NCBI RefSeq assembly: GCF_007990205.1
Contig: NZ_BJWE01000001.1
Span: forward strand, 62,001 to 126,000
From: Pediococcus parvulus
GTDB lineage: Bacteria > Bacillota > Bacilli > Lactobacillales > Lactobacillaceae
Length of the DNA: 64,000 nucleotides
Direction: 5' to 3'
Part shown: in pieces, positions 19,509 through 27,882 of the stretch
Layout of the letters: each line of letters starts with the position of its first letter
Numbering within the stretch: the first letter of the stretch is position 1
Position numbers and translations under genes: made by a program
The notes under the pieces: model-generated
Database searches by the model: none
What the model saw: only the letters and a program-made list of their open reading frames with translations
Told to the model about the DNA's origin: nothing

Positions 19509-20471
19509 TTGCAAAAATCAACGACTGGTCAAAGTCATGCTAAAATTATTTTTTTTGGTGAACACAGTGTTGTCTACGGGCAACCTGCAATTTGTTTACC
19601 AATTTCGAAAATAAAAACCGTTGTGTCGATTAAATCTTCTAGTGAAGGCCAACAAGTTTCAAGTCGGTATTTTACTGGCTTTTTATCAGAAATGCCTGAA
19701 AGTCAAACTGGTATCCAATTACTAATCAAAACCATTTTAACTGAATTAAATCAAGAAAAAACGCCGTTTGGGCTAACAATAACCAGTGAAATTCCAGCCG
19801 AACGTGGAATGGGATCTTCGGCGGCCACTGCTGTCGCAATTGTCCGTGCTTTTTTCCACTTTTTTAAACAACCGTTATCTCATACTGAATTGTTGCGCCT
19901 TGCTGATGTTTCTGAGCAATACATCCATGGGAATCCCAGTGGCTTAGACGCTGCCACCGTGAGTTCACAAACCCCAATTTGGTTTGTTCGGGGACGCCGC
20001 CCTCAAGCCATTCCCATTAAACAAAATACATTCTTAGTTATTGCGGATACAGGCATTATGGGGCAAACGGGTCTGGCTGTTCAACATGTAAAATCCCAAT
20101 TGGCCAGCGATCCTCAGGCTGAAGCAGCTATTGAATCTCTTGGAAAATATGCCAAACAAGCCCGTCATTGTCTAGCGATTGGCGATTCAAAAAAATTGGG
20201 TCTTTTAATGAACCATTCTCAAACTATTTTATCCAAATTAGGTGTCAGTCATCCTACGTTAGATCTGTTTGCAAATTTATCTCTTTCTAACGGTGCACTA
20301 GGTGCCAAACTCACTGGTGGTGGCATGGGTGGTTGCTTGATTTCGTTAACACCGGATAAACCTTCGGCCGAAAAGGTTGCCACAGTATTGGAAAAACACG
20401 GCGCAATTCATACTTGGATTGAACCTCTCGTCACACTGAATCGCAAAGGAGATCACCATGATCACAGCTAG
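19509..20471 (+). CDS. mvk: mevalonate kinase
   Basis: First kinase of the lower mevalonate pathway, giving 5-phosphomevalonate for isoprenoids (undecaprenyl phosphate, quinones). GHMP-kinase features are HAKIIFFGEHSVVYGQPA at the N-terminus, the ATP loop ERGMGSSAATAVAIV near residue 100, and GAKLTGGGMGGCLISL near residue 260. The 320-residue length fits. The start is TTG 19509 after AAAGTGAG. It overlaps mvaD by 14 bp, so the operon is translationally coupled. Confidence 0.95.
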   Translation: MQKSTTGQSHAKIIFFGEHSVVYGQPAICLPISKIKTVVSIKSSSEGQQVSSRYFTGFLSEMPESQTGIQLLIKTILTELNQEKTPFGLTITSEIPAERGMGSSAATAVAIVRAFFHFFKQPLSHTELLRLADVSEQYIHGNPSGLDAATVSSQTPIWFVRGRRPQAIPIKQNTFLVIADTGIMGQTGLAVQHVKSQLASDPQAEAAIESLGKYAKQARHCLAIGDSKKLGLLMNHSQTILSKLGVSHPTLDLFANLSLSNGALGAKLTGGGMGGCLISLTPDKPSAEKVATVLEKHGAIHTWIEPLVTLNRKGDHHDHS

Positions 20472-21423
20472 AGCACATACGAATATTGCGTTCCTAAAAT
20501 ATTGGGGAAAAAAAGATTCAAACTTGATTTTACCTTACAACGACAGCATTTCTTTAACTCTAAATAAGTTTTATACGGATACCAGTGTCGAATTTACATC
20601 ATCCATGAAAGAGGATGAAATTTTGGTAGATAATCAACCTTTGACAGGATCGGGTTTAAAAAGAGCTAAACGCGTTTTAGAGTTGATTCGGCAAAAAAGC
20701 GGGATTAAAGCGAGTGCGGTGGTTCATTCAACCAATCATGTTCCAACAACGGCTGGCCTTGCCTCATCTGCATCGGCATTTGCTGCCTTAGCTGCGGCTG
20801 GTGCAAAAGCTGCAAACTTACACCTCACTGATAAAGAACTCTCCATTTTGGCTCGTCACGGCTCCGGTTCGGCATCCCGTTCAATTTTTGGTGGTTTCGT
20901 ACAGTGGCATGCCGGTCATGATGATCAAAGCTCATATGCACAAAGTATTCAATCACCTGTTAACTGGGATATTAATTTAATTACGGCTCTTGTAGATACA
21001 GCTCAAAAGAAAGTCAGTAGTACAAATGGGATGCAAGCGGTTGTTGAAACTTCCCCTTTCTTTCCAGCCTGGGTAAAAAGCGCGCAAGCAGACATCGAAC
21101 CGATGAAATCAGCAATCCTTAACAAAAACTTAGCAAAGTTGGGCGCAATCGCCGAAAACAATGCAATGCGCATGCACGCGACAACGTTTGGAGCCGTTCC
21201 CAGTTTTACTTATTTCCAACCTCAAACGCTTGCAATTATTGAAGCTGTTCGCAACATCCGAAAACAAGGTGTAGAATGTTATAGTACCGTTGATGCTGGT
21301 CCTAATGTTAAGATAATTTGCGCCTCATCTGATAACGATTTGATTATGGAAAAATTAGAACCAATCATGGGTCACAATCAGTTATTAGTTTGCAAACCTG
21401 GACCTGGCGTGACGTACCGATAA
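20458..21423 (+). CDS. mvaD: diphosphomevalonate decarboxylase
   Basis: ATP-dependent decarboxylation of mevalonate diphosphate to isopentenyl diphosphate. The N-terminus shows AHTNIAFLKYWGKKD; TTAGLASSASAFAALAA near residue 97 is the phosphate-binding loop and GSASRSIFGGFVQWHAG near 138 is the conserved active-site block. TVDAGPNVKIIC near the C-terminus holds the catalytic Asp. The 321-residue length is typical. The gene overlaps mvk and lies 33 bp before mvaK2. Confidence 0.96.
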   Translation: MITARAHTNIAFLKYWGKKDSNLILPYNDSISLTLNKFYTDTSVEFTSSMKEDEILVDNQPLTGSGLKRAKRVLELIRQKSGIKASAVVHSTNHVPTTAGLASSASAFAALAAAGAKAANLHLTDKELSILARHGSGSASRSIFGGFVQWHAGHDDQSSYAQSIQSPVNWDINLITALVDTAQKKVSSTNGMQAVVETSPFFPAWVKSAQADIEPMKSAILNKNLAKLGAIAENNAMRMHATTFGAVPSFTYFQPQTLAIIEAVRNIRKQGVECYSTVDAGPNVKIICASSDNDLIMEKLEPIMGHNQLLVCKPGPGVTYR

Positions 21424-21456
21424 ACATTAATTAAAATTTTGAAGGGACATGATCCA

Positions 21457-22533
21457 TTGATTACGGTAAAAGCACCTGGGAAGCTCTACATCGCTGGTGA
21501 ATATGCAGTTGTAGAGTCAGGGTACCCTGCCATTATTGTGGCATTAAATCAATTTGTTTCGGCTTCAATTGAAAAAACAGAAAATGTTGGTCGGATCGTT
21601 TCTGAACAATATCATGAAAACTCAATTTCTTGGCGTCGACAAGGTTCTAAGATGATTTTTGATAATCGTGACAATCCGTTTCACTACATCCTTTCTGCAA
21701 TTAGTTTGACAGAAGAATACGCCAGCAACCTTCACAAAGACTTGGGACTTTATAATTTATATATAAACAGTGACCTTGATAGCGCAGATGGCAAAAAATA
21801 TGGTTTAGGCAGTTCCGCTGCCGTAACTGTGGCAACCATCAAAGCTTTGGCCAAATTTTATCACCTGCCTTTAACCAAGGACAGTTTATTTAAGCTAGCA
21901 GCTATTGCTCATTTCGATGTTCAAGGCAATGGATCCCTTGGTGACATAGCTGCTAGTGTTTATGGCGGCTGGATTGCGTATCATTCCTTTAACCGAGATT
22001 GGTTATCTGCGCAACGTCGCCAAACTTCTTTAATGGACTTGTTAGAAAAACCTTGGCCAGGATTGGATGTTGAACTACTGACTCCACCCGATGATCTAAA
22101 ACTGATGATTGGTTGGACTGGTTCTCCTGCTTCAACCTCTCATTTGGTTGACAAGGTCGCCATGGGTAAAGTGAAAGATCAGCATGAATATCAGGTCTTT
22201 TTGAAGGAAAGTAAAGCTTGTCTAAAAGAAATGATCCGCGGTTTTCATGACCAATCGATTGCCGTTATTCAGCACCAATTGCGTGTAAATCGTGCCATTT
22301 TGAAAAAATTAGCTGATTTTAGTCAGGTATTAATTGAAACCTCAACTTTAAAAGAAATGATTAAGGATGCTGAAAACGCCGGCGGGGCTGCAAAAAGTTC
22401 CGGTGCGGGTGGTGGTGATTGTGGAATCGTCTTAATCGATAAAAATCGTCCCATCGAAAATCTCCTAAAAACTTGGCATGATAAGGGTATCAAACAATTA
22501 GAGTTTAACGTTCATAACGTCACTGAACTTTAA
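21457..22533 (+). CDS. mvaK2: phosphomevalonate kinase
   Basis: Second kinase of the pathway, forming mevalonate diphosphate. GHMP motifs are KAPGKLYIAGEYAVV at the N-terminus, YGLGSSAAVTVATIKAL near residue 115, and AKSSGAGGGDCGIVL near residue 315. I chose TTG 21457, nine bases after GAAGGGA, which gives the usual N-terminus (358 residues); an earlier in-frame TTG at 21439 precedes that ribosome site. It is followed 12 bp later by fni. Confidence 0.94.
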   Translation: MITVKAPGKLYIAGEYAVVESGYPAIIVALNQFVSASIEKTENVGRIVSEQYHENSISWRRQGSKMIFDNRDNPFHYILSAISLTEEYASNLHKDLGLYNLYINSDLDSADGKKYGLGSSAAVTVATIKALAKFYHLPLTKDSLFKLAAIAHFDVQGNGSLGDIAASVYGGWIAYHSFNRDWLSAQRRQTSLMDLLEKPWPGLDVELLTPPDDLKLMIGWTGSPASTSHLVDKVAMGKVKDQHEYQVFLKESKACLKEMIRGFHDQSIAVIQHQLRVNRAILKKLADFSQVLIETSTLKEMIKDAENAGGAAKSSGAGGGDCGIVLIDKNRPIENLLKTWHDKGIKQLEFNVHNVTEL

Positions 22534-22545
22534 GGAGAACAAGCT

Positions 22546-23586
22546 ATGAAAGATATTCAGTCCCATCGAAAAGATGAACATGTTTCTCTAGCAGAACATT
22601 TCTACCAAGATCAAGCTAAGGCTGGTTTCCAGCAAGTTCGCTTACTACCGAATAGTCTTCCGGAAATCGATAAAGCTCAAATTAATTTAAAAAGCCAATT
22701 TGGGGGAATCGTGACCGATTGCCCTTTTTATATTGAGGCAATGACTGGTGGCAGTTCGTACACCGGCAAACTAAATGCAAGTTTGGCACGGATTGCTAAG
22801 GCTACTCATTTGGCAATGGCCGTTGGCTCTCAAAGTGTCGCCTTAAAACAGCCCGCTTTACAATCTACCTTTGAAACTGTTCGCGAAATCAACCCAGATG
22901 GCGTTATTGCAGCAAACATTGGTGCCAATCACTCTGCCGTTGATGCACAAAAGGCGATCGACATGATTGACGCCAACTTGTTGGAAGTTCATATCAACGC
23001 GGCCCAAGAAATTGTGATGCCTGAAGGAGATCGTCAATTTAACTGGTTAACAAACATTAAAGAAATTGTTCAGTCCGTTTCCGTTCCTGTTATTGTTAAA
23101 GAAGTTGGCTTTGGCATGACTAAACAAACTATGGAAAAACTTGCAGCAATCGGGGTTCAATCGATTAATGTGGCCGGTCATGGTGGAACTAATTTCGCAA
23201 AAATCGAAAACGAACGCCGGCATGACAAAGTATACAGCTACCTTCAAGATTACGGCATTACTACCGTGGAATCTTTGTTGGAATCTCAGGCTTTGCAGAA
23301 TAAGCTCCATATTTTGGCCTGCGGTGGCATTCGAACGCCTCTAGACATGACAAAGAGCTTTGCTTTAGGAGCCGAAATGGTTGGAGTTGCCGGAAAAATC
23401 TTACATTCCCTCCTTCGTGAAGGTGAAGAACAGACTATTCAAATGATCACGGATTGGCAAGAACAGCTAGCAGATTTGTTAACCCTGCAAGGTGCTTCAA
23501 ACATTAAACAATTAAATTGTCAAAATTTAGTTTTTGATGCCGCGTTACGTGATTATTGTGGACAACGAAAAATTGAAATCAATTAA
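22546..23586 (+). CDS. fni: type 2 isopentenyl-diphosphate isomerase
   Basis: FMN- and NADPH-dependent interconversion of isopentenyl and dimethylallyl diphosphate, the last step of this operon. The 346-residue TIM barrel shows IEAMTGGSSYTGKLN, the VPVIVKEVGFGM strand, NVAGHGGTNFAKIE and the FMN phosphate-binding ACGGIRTPLDM. All four lower mevalonate genes are thus present and intact; the upper-pathway genes for HMG-CoA synthase and reductase are not in this window. A terminator follows directly. Confidence 0.96.
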   Translation: MKDIQSHRKDEHVSLAEHFYQDQAKAGFQQVRLLPNSLPEIDKAQINLKSQFGGIVTDCPFYIEAMTGGSSYTGKLNASLARIAKATHLAMAVGSQSVALKQPALQSTFETVREINPDGVIAANIGANHSAVDAQKAIDMIDANLLEVHINAAQEIVMPEGDRQFNWLTNIKEIVQSVSVPVIVKEVGFGMTKQTMEKLAAIGVQSINVAGHGGTNFAKIENERRHDKVYSYLQDYGITTVESLLESQALQNKLHILACGGIRTPLDMTKSFALGAEMVGVAGKILHSLLREGEEQTIQMITDWQEQLADLLTLQGASNIKQLNCQNLVFDAALRDYCGQRKIEIN

Positions 23587-23618
23587 AAAAGTTACGACAA
23601 AATTGTCGTAACTTTTTT
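23585..23618. terminator. bidirectional terminator between fni and rsmF
   Basis: A perfect stem GTTACGACAA/TTGTCGTAAC with a two-base loop is flanked by AAAAAA and TTTTTT, so it can act on both strands for the convergent genes. Confidence 0.92.
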
Positions 23619-23633
23619 AATCACGCCATAAAC

Positions 23634-25019
23634 TTAATTTTTAATCTCAAACCGCAATTTTTTTGGATAGAAATTCTTAACGACCCCATTGACTACTTTA
23701 CCAAATCCAACCGTCAGCTCATGACTGATTAAGACATGCCAGCCATTTTCAACATCTACTACAGAAAAAGTATCCCCATGCACGTAATTTTGCCACTGCT
23801 CTTGCGTAATTAAAACTGGTTTTTGAAAATCAGTGGGTTTAAAAGCCAATGCCAATGGTAAAGACGGTTCAAAGCGATTTTTCTTAAAAACACCTAAATT
23901 GACACCCGGTCGAATGACTTGAAGTTTTGTAAGATCTGGCAAGTTGCCCGGCATCGCATATAAATAATCTCCAAATGCTAATAATCTGGCATCTTCAATC
24001 GGATTTACCAACAATTTATCTGCCACTTTATGCCAATCCTGTTTTTGTGCCTTAGACACATTAGATTTTTGCGGTTTTAAATCTTTTACCGTGGACTCAC
24101 TGGGTTGTTTTTGCAACTGGGCAATAAAATGACCTTCTCCACGCATTTTATGCGGGAAAATTCTTGAAGTCTTAGCAAGTTCTGGATTATTATCAGCCCA
24201 CTCTGGCCGCCCATCATCCATCCCTGGATACTTCTTAATCGGTAAAACCCGCAAATCTGAATAGGTTTGCAACAACCAGGCAACATTTTGCTCATCTTCT
24301 TCAGGAGCAAAAGTACAGGTAGAATAAACTAATCTGCCACCTGGTTTCAACATTTTTAACGCACTTTGCAAAATCTTTTTTTGTCGATTTGCACAGGATA
24401 ATGGATATTCAGGCGTCCAGTATTGTACTGCTTCGTGATCTTTTCGAAACATCCCCTCACCCGAACAAGGAGCATCCACCACGACAACATCGAAGTATTC
24501 AGGAAAATGTTTTTCAAGTGTATCTGGTGATTCATTAGTTACAATTGTATTTTGTAAGCCAAAACGCTCTACATTTTCAGCAAGAATTCCAGCCCGTTTC
24601 CGATTAATTTCATTTGAAACTAATAAACCACTTTGATTCATATAACTGGCCAGATGCGTCGTTTTACCACCGGGAGCTGCGCACAAGTCTAAAACCTTGT
24701 CGCCGGGTTGCGGATGAGCTACTTCTCCTACATACATAGCACTTGGCTCTTGACTATATATTAGACCACTTTGGTGATCAAGCGTTTTACCGCTGACTGA
24801 ACCATAATAGCCAAACGGACAATACGGAATAGCATCCTCAATTGAATGATCAAGGGGCTTGGTCTGGGCTTTCAACGGGTTTACGCGAAATCCTCTGGTG
24901 GCCTCTTCATCGAAAGATTGCAAAAAGGCCGGCGCTTCCTCACCTAATAATTTTGAATATTTTTTTATAAATGCCTCTGGTAACTGCATATTTTCACTCA
25001 TTTCTAAATTTAATAGCAT
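23634..25019 (-). CDS. rsmF: RsmF-like rRNA (cytosine-5) methyltransferase
   Basis: NOL1/NOP2/Sun family enzyme of 461 residues that methylates cytosine in 16S rRNA. SAM binding is shown by CAAPGGKTTHLASY near residue 112; the two catalytic Cys are in DAPCSGEGMFRKDHE and STCTFAPEEDE. A C-terminal RNA-binding extension with PUA-like features follows (about residues 290-461), as in RsmF rather than RsmB. Several close Met codons (25019, 25001, 24992) make the exact start uncertain; none has a strong ribosome site. Confidence 0.88.
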   Translation of the reverse strand: MLLNLEMSENMQLPEAFIKKYSKLLGEEAPAFLQSFDEEATRGFRVNPLKAQTKPLDHSIEDAIPYCPFGYYGSVSGKTLDHQSGLIYSQEPSAMYVGEVAHPQPGDKVLDLCAAPGGKTTHLASYMNQSGLLVSNEINRKRAGILAENVERFGLQNTIVTNESPDTLEKHFPEYFDVVVVDAPCSGEGMFRKDHEAVQYWTPEYPLSCANRQKKILQSALKMLKPGGRLVYSTCTFAPEEDEQNVAWLLQTYSDLRVLPIKKYPGMDDGRPEWADNNPELAKTSRIFPHKMRGEGHFIAQLQKQPSESTVKDLKPQKSNVSKAQKQDWHKVADKLLVNPIEDARLLAFGDYLYAMPGNLPDLTKLQVIRPGVNLGVFKKNRFEPSLPLALAFKPTDFQKPVLITQEQWQNYVHGDTFSVVDVENGWHVLISHELTVGFGKVVNGVVKNFYPKKLRFEIKN

Positions 25020-25091
25020 CCGACTTTAAACTGTGTTAATTTAAATTAAGACACATTATCTTTTATTATAAAGCTTATTGGAGTGAATGAC

Positions 25092-25904
25092 ATGCCACAA
25101 AAATTAATCACCATTGATCTTGATGGAACTACCCTAAATAGTCAAAATCAAGTTTCACCAAAAACGATTGAAGTTATCAAAAACGCCACTGAAGCCGGCC
25201 ATATTGTCAGCATTGTCACCGGCCGTCCCTACCGTATTTCAGAAACCATCTATGATCAATTGCAGTTAAAAACACCGATGGTTAACTTTAACGGAGCACT
25301 CACTCACATTCCCCACCAACATTGGCAAGGCGAGTACAAACGCACCATCAGCAAGGCAATTGTGCTTGACATGTTAGAGAATCAACAAAAATTGCAACTT
25401 GAGATGATCGCAGCTGAGGGTAAACACACGTATCTGGCTAATCACTTGCCACCTTCAGATTTAAATTTCTTTCCAACAACTTTAAGTGAAGATCAATTGC
25501 TCTCAAAAACTTCACTGATTCACAACCCCGCTTCAATGATTCTGTTTGTCACACCCAACCAAGAACAAGTTGTTCGAAATACAGTTTTACATCATTATGG
25601 TCAACAAGTTGATGTGGGTGTTTGGGGAGGCCCAAATAGCGTTCTAGAAGTTGTTTCTAAAGGTATTCAAAAAGCAAAGGCTGTGGCCTACATTGCAAAA
25701 CAATATCATATTGATCGGCAAAATATTGTGGCCTTTGGTGATGAACACAATGATGCTGAAATGTTAGCCTATGCTGGTCGTGGTGTGGCGATGCAAAATG
25801 CCACCCCAACGATTAAGTCAATTGCAAATGATGTCACTGAATTTGATAATAATCATGATGGTTTAGCCAAATACCTGGAATCTTACTTAAAATTGGCTAA
25901 CTAA
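25092..25904 (+). CDS. Cof-type HAD phosphatase
   Basis: Haloacid-dehalogenase superfamily hydrolase with the catalytic N-terminal motif TIDLDGTTLNS, a Cof-type cap in the middle and the C-terminal Mg site FGDEHNDAEMLAYAG. The 270-residue length suits the Cof/YidA group, which dephosphorylates sugar phosphates or flavin and pyridoxal phosphate. The substrate is not readable. I chose ATG 25092, nine bases after GGAG. It is single between two terminators. Confidence 0.9.
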   Translation: MPQKLITIDLDGTTLNSQNQVSPKTIEVIKNATEAGHIVSIVTGRPYRISETIYDQLQLKTPMVNFNGALTHIPHQHWQGEYKRTISKAIVLDMLENQQKLQLEMIAAEGKHTYLANHLPPSDLNFFPTTLSEDQLLSKTSLIHNPASMILFVTPNQEQVVRNTVLHHYGQQVDVGVWGGPNSVLEVVSKGIQKAKAVAYIAKQYHIDRQNIVAFGDEHNDAEMLAYAGRGVAMQNATPTIKSIANDVTEFDNNHDGLAKYLESYLKLAN

Positions 25905-25971
25905 AAATGGAACTGATTCAAAACAATCCTGAGATTTCAATGATTGTTTGTAAAATTAGTTCCATTTTTTT
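25903..25971. terminator. terminator after HAD gene
   Basis: AAAAATGGAACT at 25903-25914 pairs with AGTTCCATTTTTT at 25958-25970, with an inner AACAATC/GATTGTT stem. It lies between convergent genes and has a T run on both strands. Confidence 0.88.
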
Positions 25972-25979
25972 ATCGATAA

Positions 25980-26168
25980 CTATTTCTCATCACTTCTTAA
26001 AACCCCGCCATCGCTGTAACGGTCAGGGCGCATTTCATTTAAGACAATATGAATGTGTTCTGCTGGTGCACCGGTATTCTTTGAAACTGCAGACGTGACA
26101 TCTTTAACTAATTGGCGTAACTGGTCCGTTGAACGTCCTTCAATAAGATCAATATGAACTAATGGCAT
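25980..26168 (-). CDS. 4-oxalocrotonate tautomerase family protein
   Basis: A 62-residue small tautomerase. After removal of Met the N-terminal Pro ([14 protein letters not shown]) is the catalytic base; the conserved Arg is in [11 protein letters not shown]. Lactobacilli commonly have one such gene of unclear substrate. ATG 26168 has GAGGAGG eight bases upstream; upstream in-frame ATGs add unconserved sequence. It is divergent from pepD. Confidence 0.9.
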   Translation of the reverse strand: MPLVHIDLIEGRSTDQLRQLVKDVTSAVSKNTGAPAEHIHIVLNEMRPDRYSDGGVLRSDEK

Positions 26169-26282
26169 GTTGAATTCCTCCTCAATGTTGTTTACCATTA
26201 TCGCAGGAATTCTCAAAAATTTCAAACTCAACTTATGCTAGAATGTAAACTATATATAATCACCGGAACAGGAGAAATTCTA

Positions 26283-27713
26283 ATGATAAATCAAACTAAT
26301 AAATATTCTGCTTGTACAAGTTTTTTAGCTGGCCGACTAGCAACCGCAGATGGTTCCACCTTGATCGGTCGCAATGAAGATTCACGGGCAGCTTGGCCAA
26401 AACATTTTGTGGTCCATCCTCATCGTGAATTCTCAGAACCCCAAACATTCAAATCAACCGATAATGGTTTTACGCTCAATCTTTCTAAGGTTGCTGCCAA
26501 ATACACGGCCACCCCTGAATGGACTGACAAGTTTGGCTTGTTTGAAGAAGATGGCATTAATGAGTATGGCGTGGCCATGAGCGCAACTGAGAGTGCCTAT
26601 ACCAACAATCAAGCTTTAGGAGCCGATCCACTAGTTGAAAACGGGATAGGCGAAGAGGCCATGGTAACCGTCACACTTCCTTATATTAAAACCGCTCGTG
26701 AAGGAATCACTTATCTGGGTAACATTGTTGAAAGATACGGGACTTCCGAAACAAACGGAATTTTGTTTTCAGATCAAACTGAAGTTTGGTATATGGAAAC
26801 GGCAGCCGGTCATCAATGGGTGGCACAACGCATCCCTGATGACGCATATGCTGTGGTGGCTAATCAATTATCTATTCAAGAAATCGATTTTGATGATCAA
26901 GACAATTTCATGACTGTCTCAGGTTTAAAAGACTTCGTGAATCAAAATCATTTAAACCCGCATCGAAATGGCTTTAATTTTCGTGAAATTTTTGGCACGA
27001 ACGACTTGTCAGACGAGATTTATAACACGCCACGAGTTTGGTATGGTCAAAAACTTCTTAATCCAAGTATTGACCAACAACCTCAGAGTCAAAGTCTGCC
27101 TTTCATTCGCCGCGCAGAAAAACTAATACAAGTTGATGATGCTGAGCAAATTTTAAATTCCCATTTCCAAGGAACTCCGTTTGATCCAATTGGTGTCGGT
27201 TCAAAACATGAACAAACTTTATATCGACCAATTAGTCTTGCTAAAACACAAGAATCGCATATTCTCCAACTGCGCCCTAATTTACCTCCTGAAATTGCTG
27301 GGATTCATTGGCTTGCAATGGGGGTTGCCGCTCAAAGTCTGTATATTCCGTTTTACGCCGGAATAAAGGATACGCCGGTTAGTTACAAGAAAGGCTCCGA
27401 AACCTATCAAGTAGACTCTGCCTATTGGATTTACAAGCAAACTGGCATTCTAGTTGACGCTCACTACTTAGAATTTGGGCCCTTACTGGAAGATGTGCAA
27501 GATAAAATCAACCAGCAACTGATTCAAAACTTGCACATCAGTGACAAAATGGCATTAACTTTGGATGGCAAAGCCTTAGAAAACTATTTAACCAGTCAAA
27601 GTAATCAAAATGCAGCAATTGGCTTGCAAGCTATGCAGAAATTAACTGCCCAATTGATTACCAAAATGACAGATATGTCGCCGTTAAACTACAAGCAGGA
27701 TATGAATCTATAA
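26283..27713 (+). CDS. pepD: C69-family dipeptidase (PepD type)
   Basis: An N-terminal-nucleophile dipeptidase of 476 residues. The nucleophile is expected to be the Cys in KYSACTSFLAG, exposed by processing, followed by the conserved DGSTLIGRNEDSR. The GINEYGVAMSATES and YMETAAGHQWVAQRIPDD blocks are typical for PepD of lactic acid bacteria, which cleaves a wide range of dipeptides in the cytoplasm. ATG 26283 lies eight bases after AGGAG. A terminator follows at 27772. Confidence 0.93.
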   Translation: MINQTNKYSACTSFLAGRLATADGSTLIGRNEDSRAAWPKHFVVHPHREFSEPQTFKSTDNGFTLNLSKVAAKYTATPEWTDKFGLFEEDGINEYGVAMSATESAYTNNQALGADPLVENGIGEEAMVTVTLPYIKTAREGITYLGNIVERYGTSETNGILFSDQTEVWYMETAAGHQWVAQRIPDDAYAVVANQLSIQEIDFDDQDNFMTVSGLKDFVNQNHLNPHRNGFNFREIFGTNDLSDEIYNTPRVWYGQKLLNPSIDQQPQSQSLPFIRRAEKLIQVDDAEQILNSHFQGTPFDPIGVGSKHEQTLYRPISLAKTQESHILQLRPNLPPEIAGIHWLAMGVAAQSLYIPFYAGIKDTPVSYKKGSETYQVDSAYWIYKQTGILVDAHYLEFGPLLEDVQDKINQQLIQNLHISDKMALTLDGKALENYLTSQSNQNAAIGLQAMQKLTAQLITKMTDMSPLNYKQDMNL

Positions 27714-27771
27714 TTAATCGCCCACTATGATCATCTTAGGGTGTAAATTAAACTGAATATTACTAAACTCA

Positions 27772-27804
27772 AGCAGCAGGAAGAACTTTTTTCCGCTGCT
27801 TTTT
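27772..27804 (+). terminator. pepD terminator
   Basis: AGCAGC-a-GGAA pairs with TTCC-GCTGCT, followed by five T on plus. Confidence 0.8.
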
Positions 27805-27815
27805 AAATATAGATA

Positions 27816-27853
27816 GCAAAAATGAGATTGAGGGAATTTTCCCCAATCTCATA
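27816..27853 (-). terminator. ppsA terminator
   Basis: On the minus strand ATGAGATTGGGG pairs with CCCTCAATCTCAT across an AAAATT loop and is followed by a T run. It lies 30 bp after the ppsA stop. Confidence 0.85.
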
Positions 27854-27882
27854 ATTTTATTGCCAATTATCAGCAAAAATTA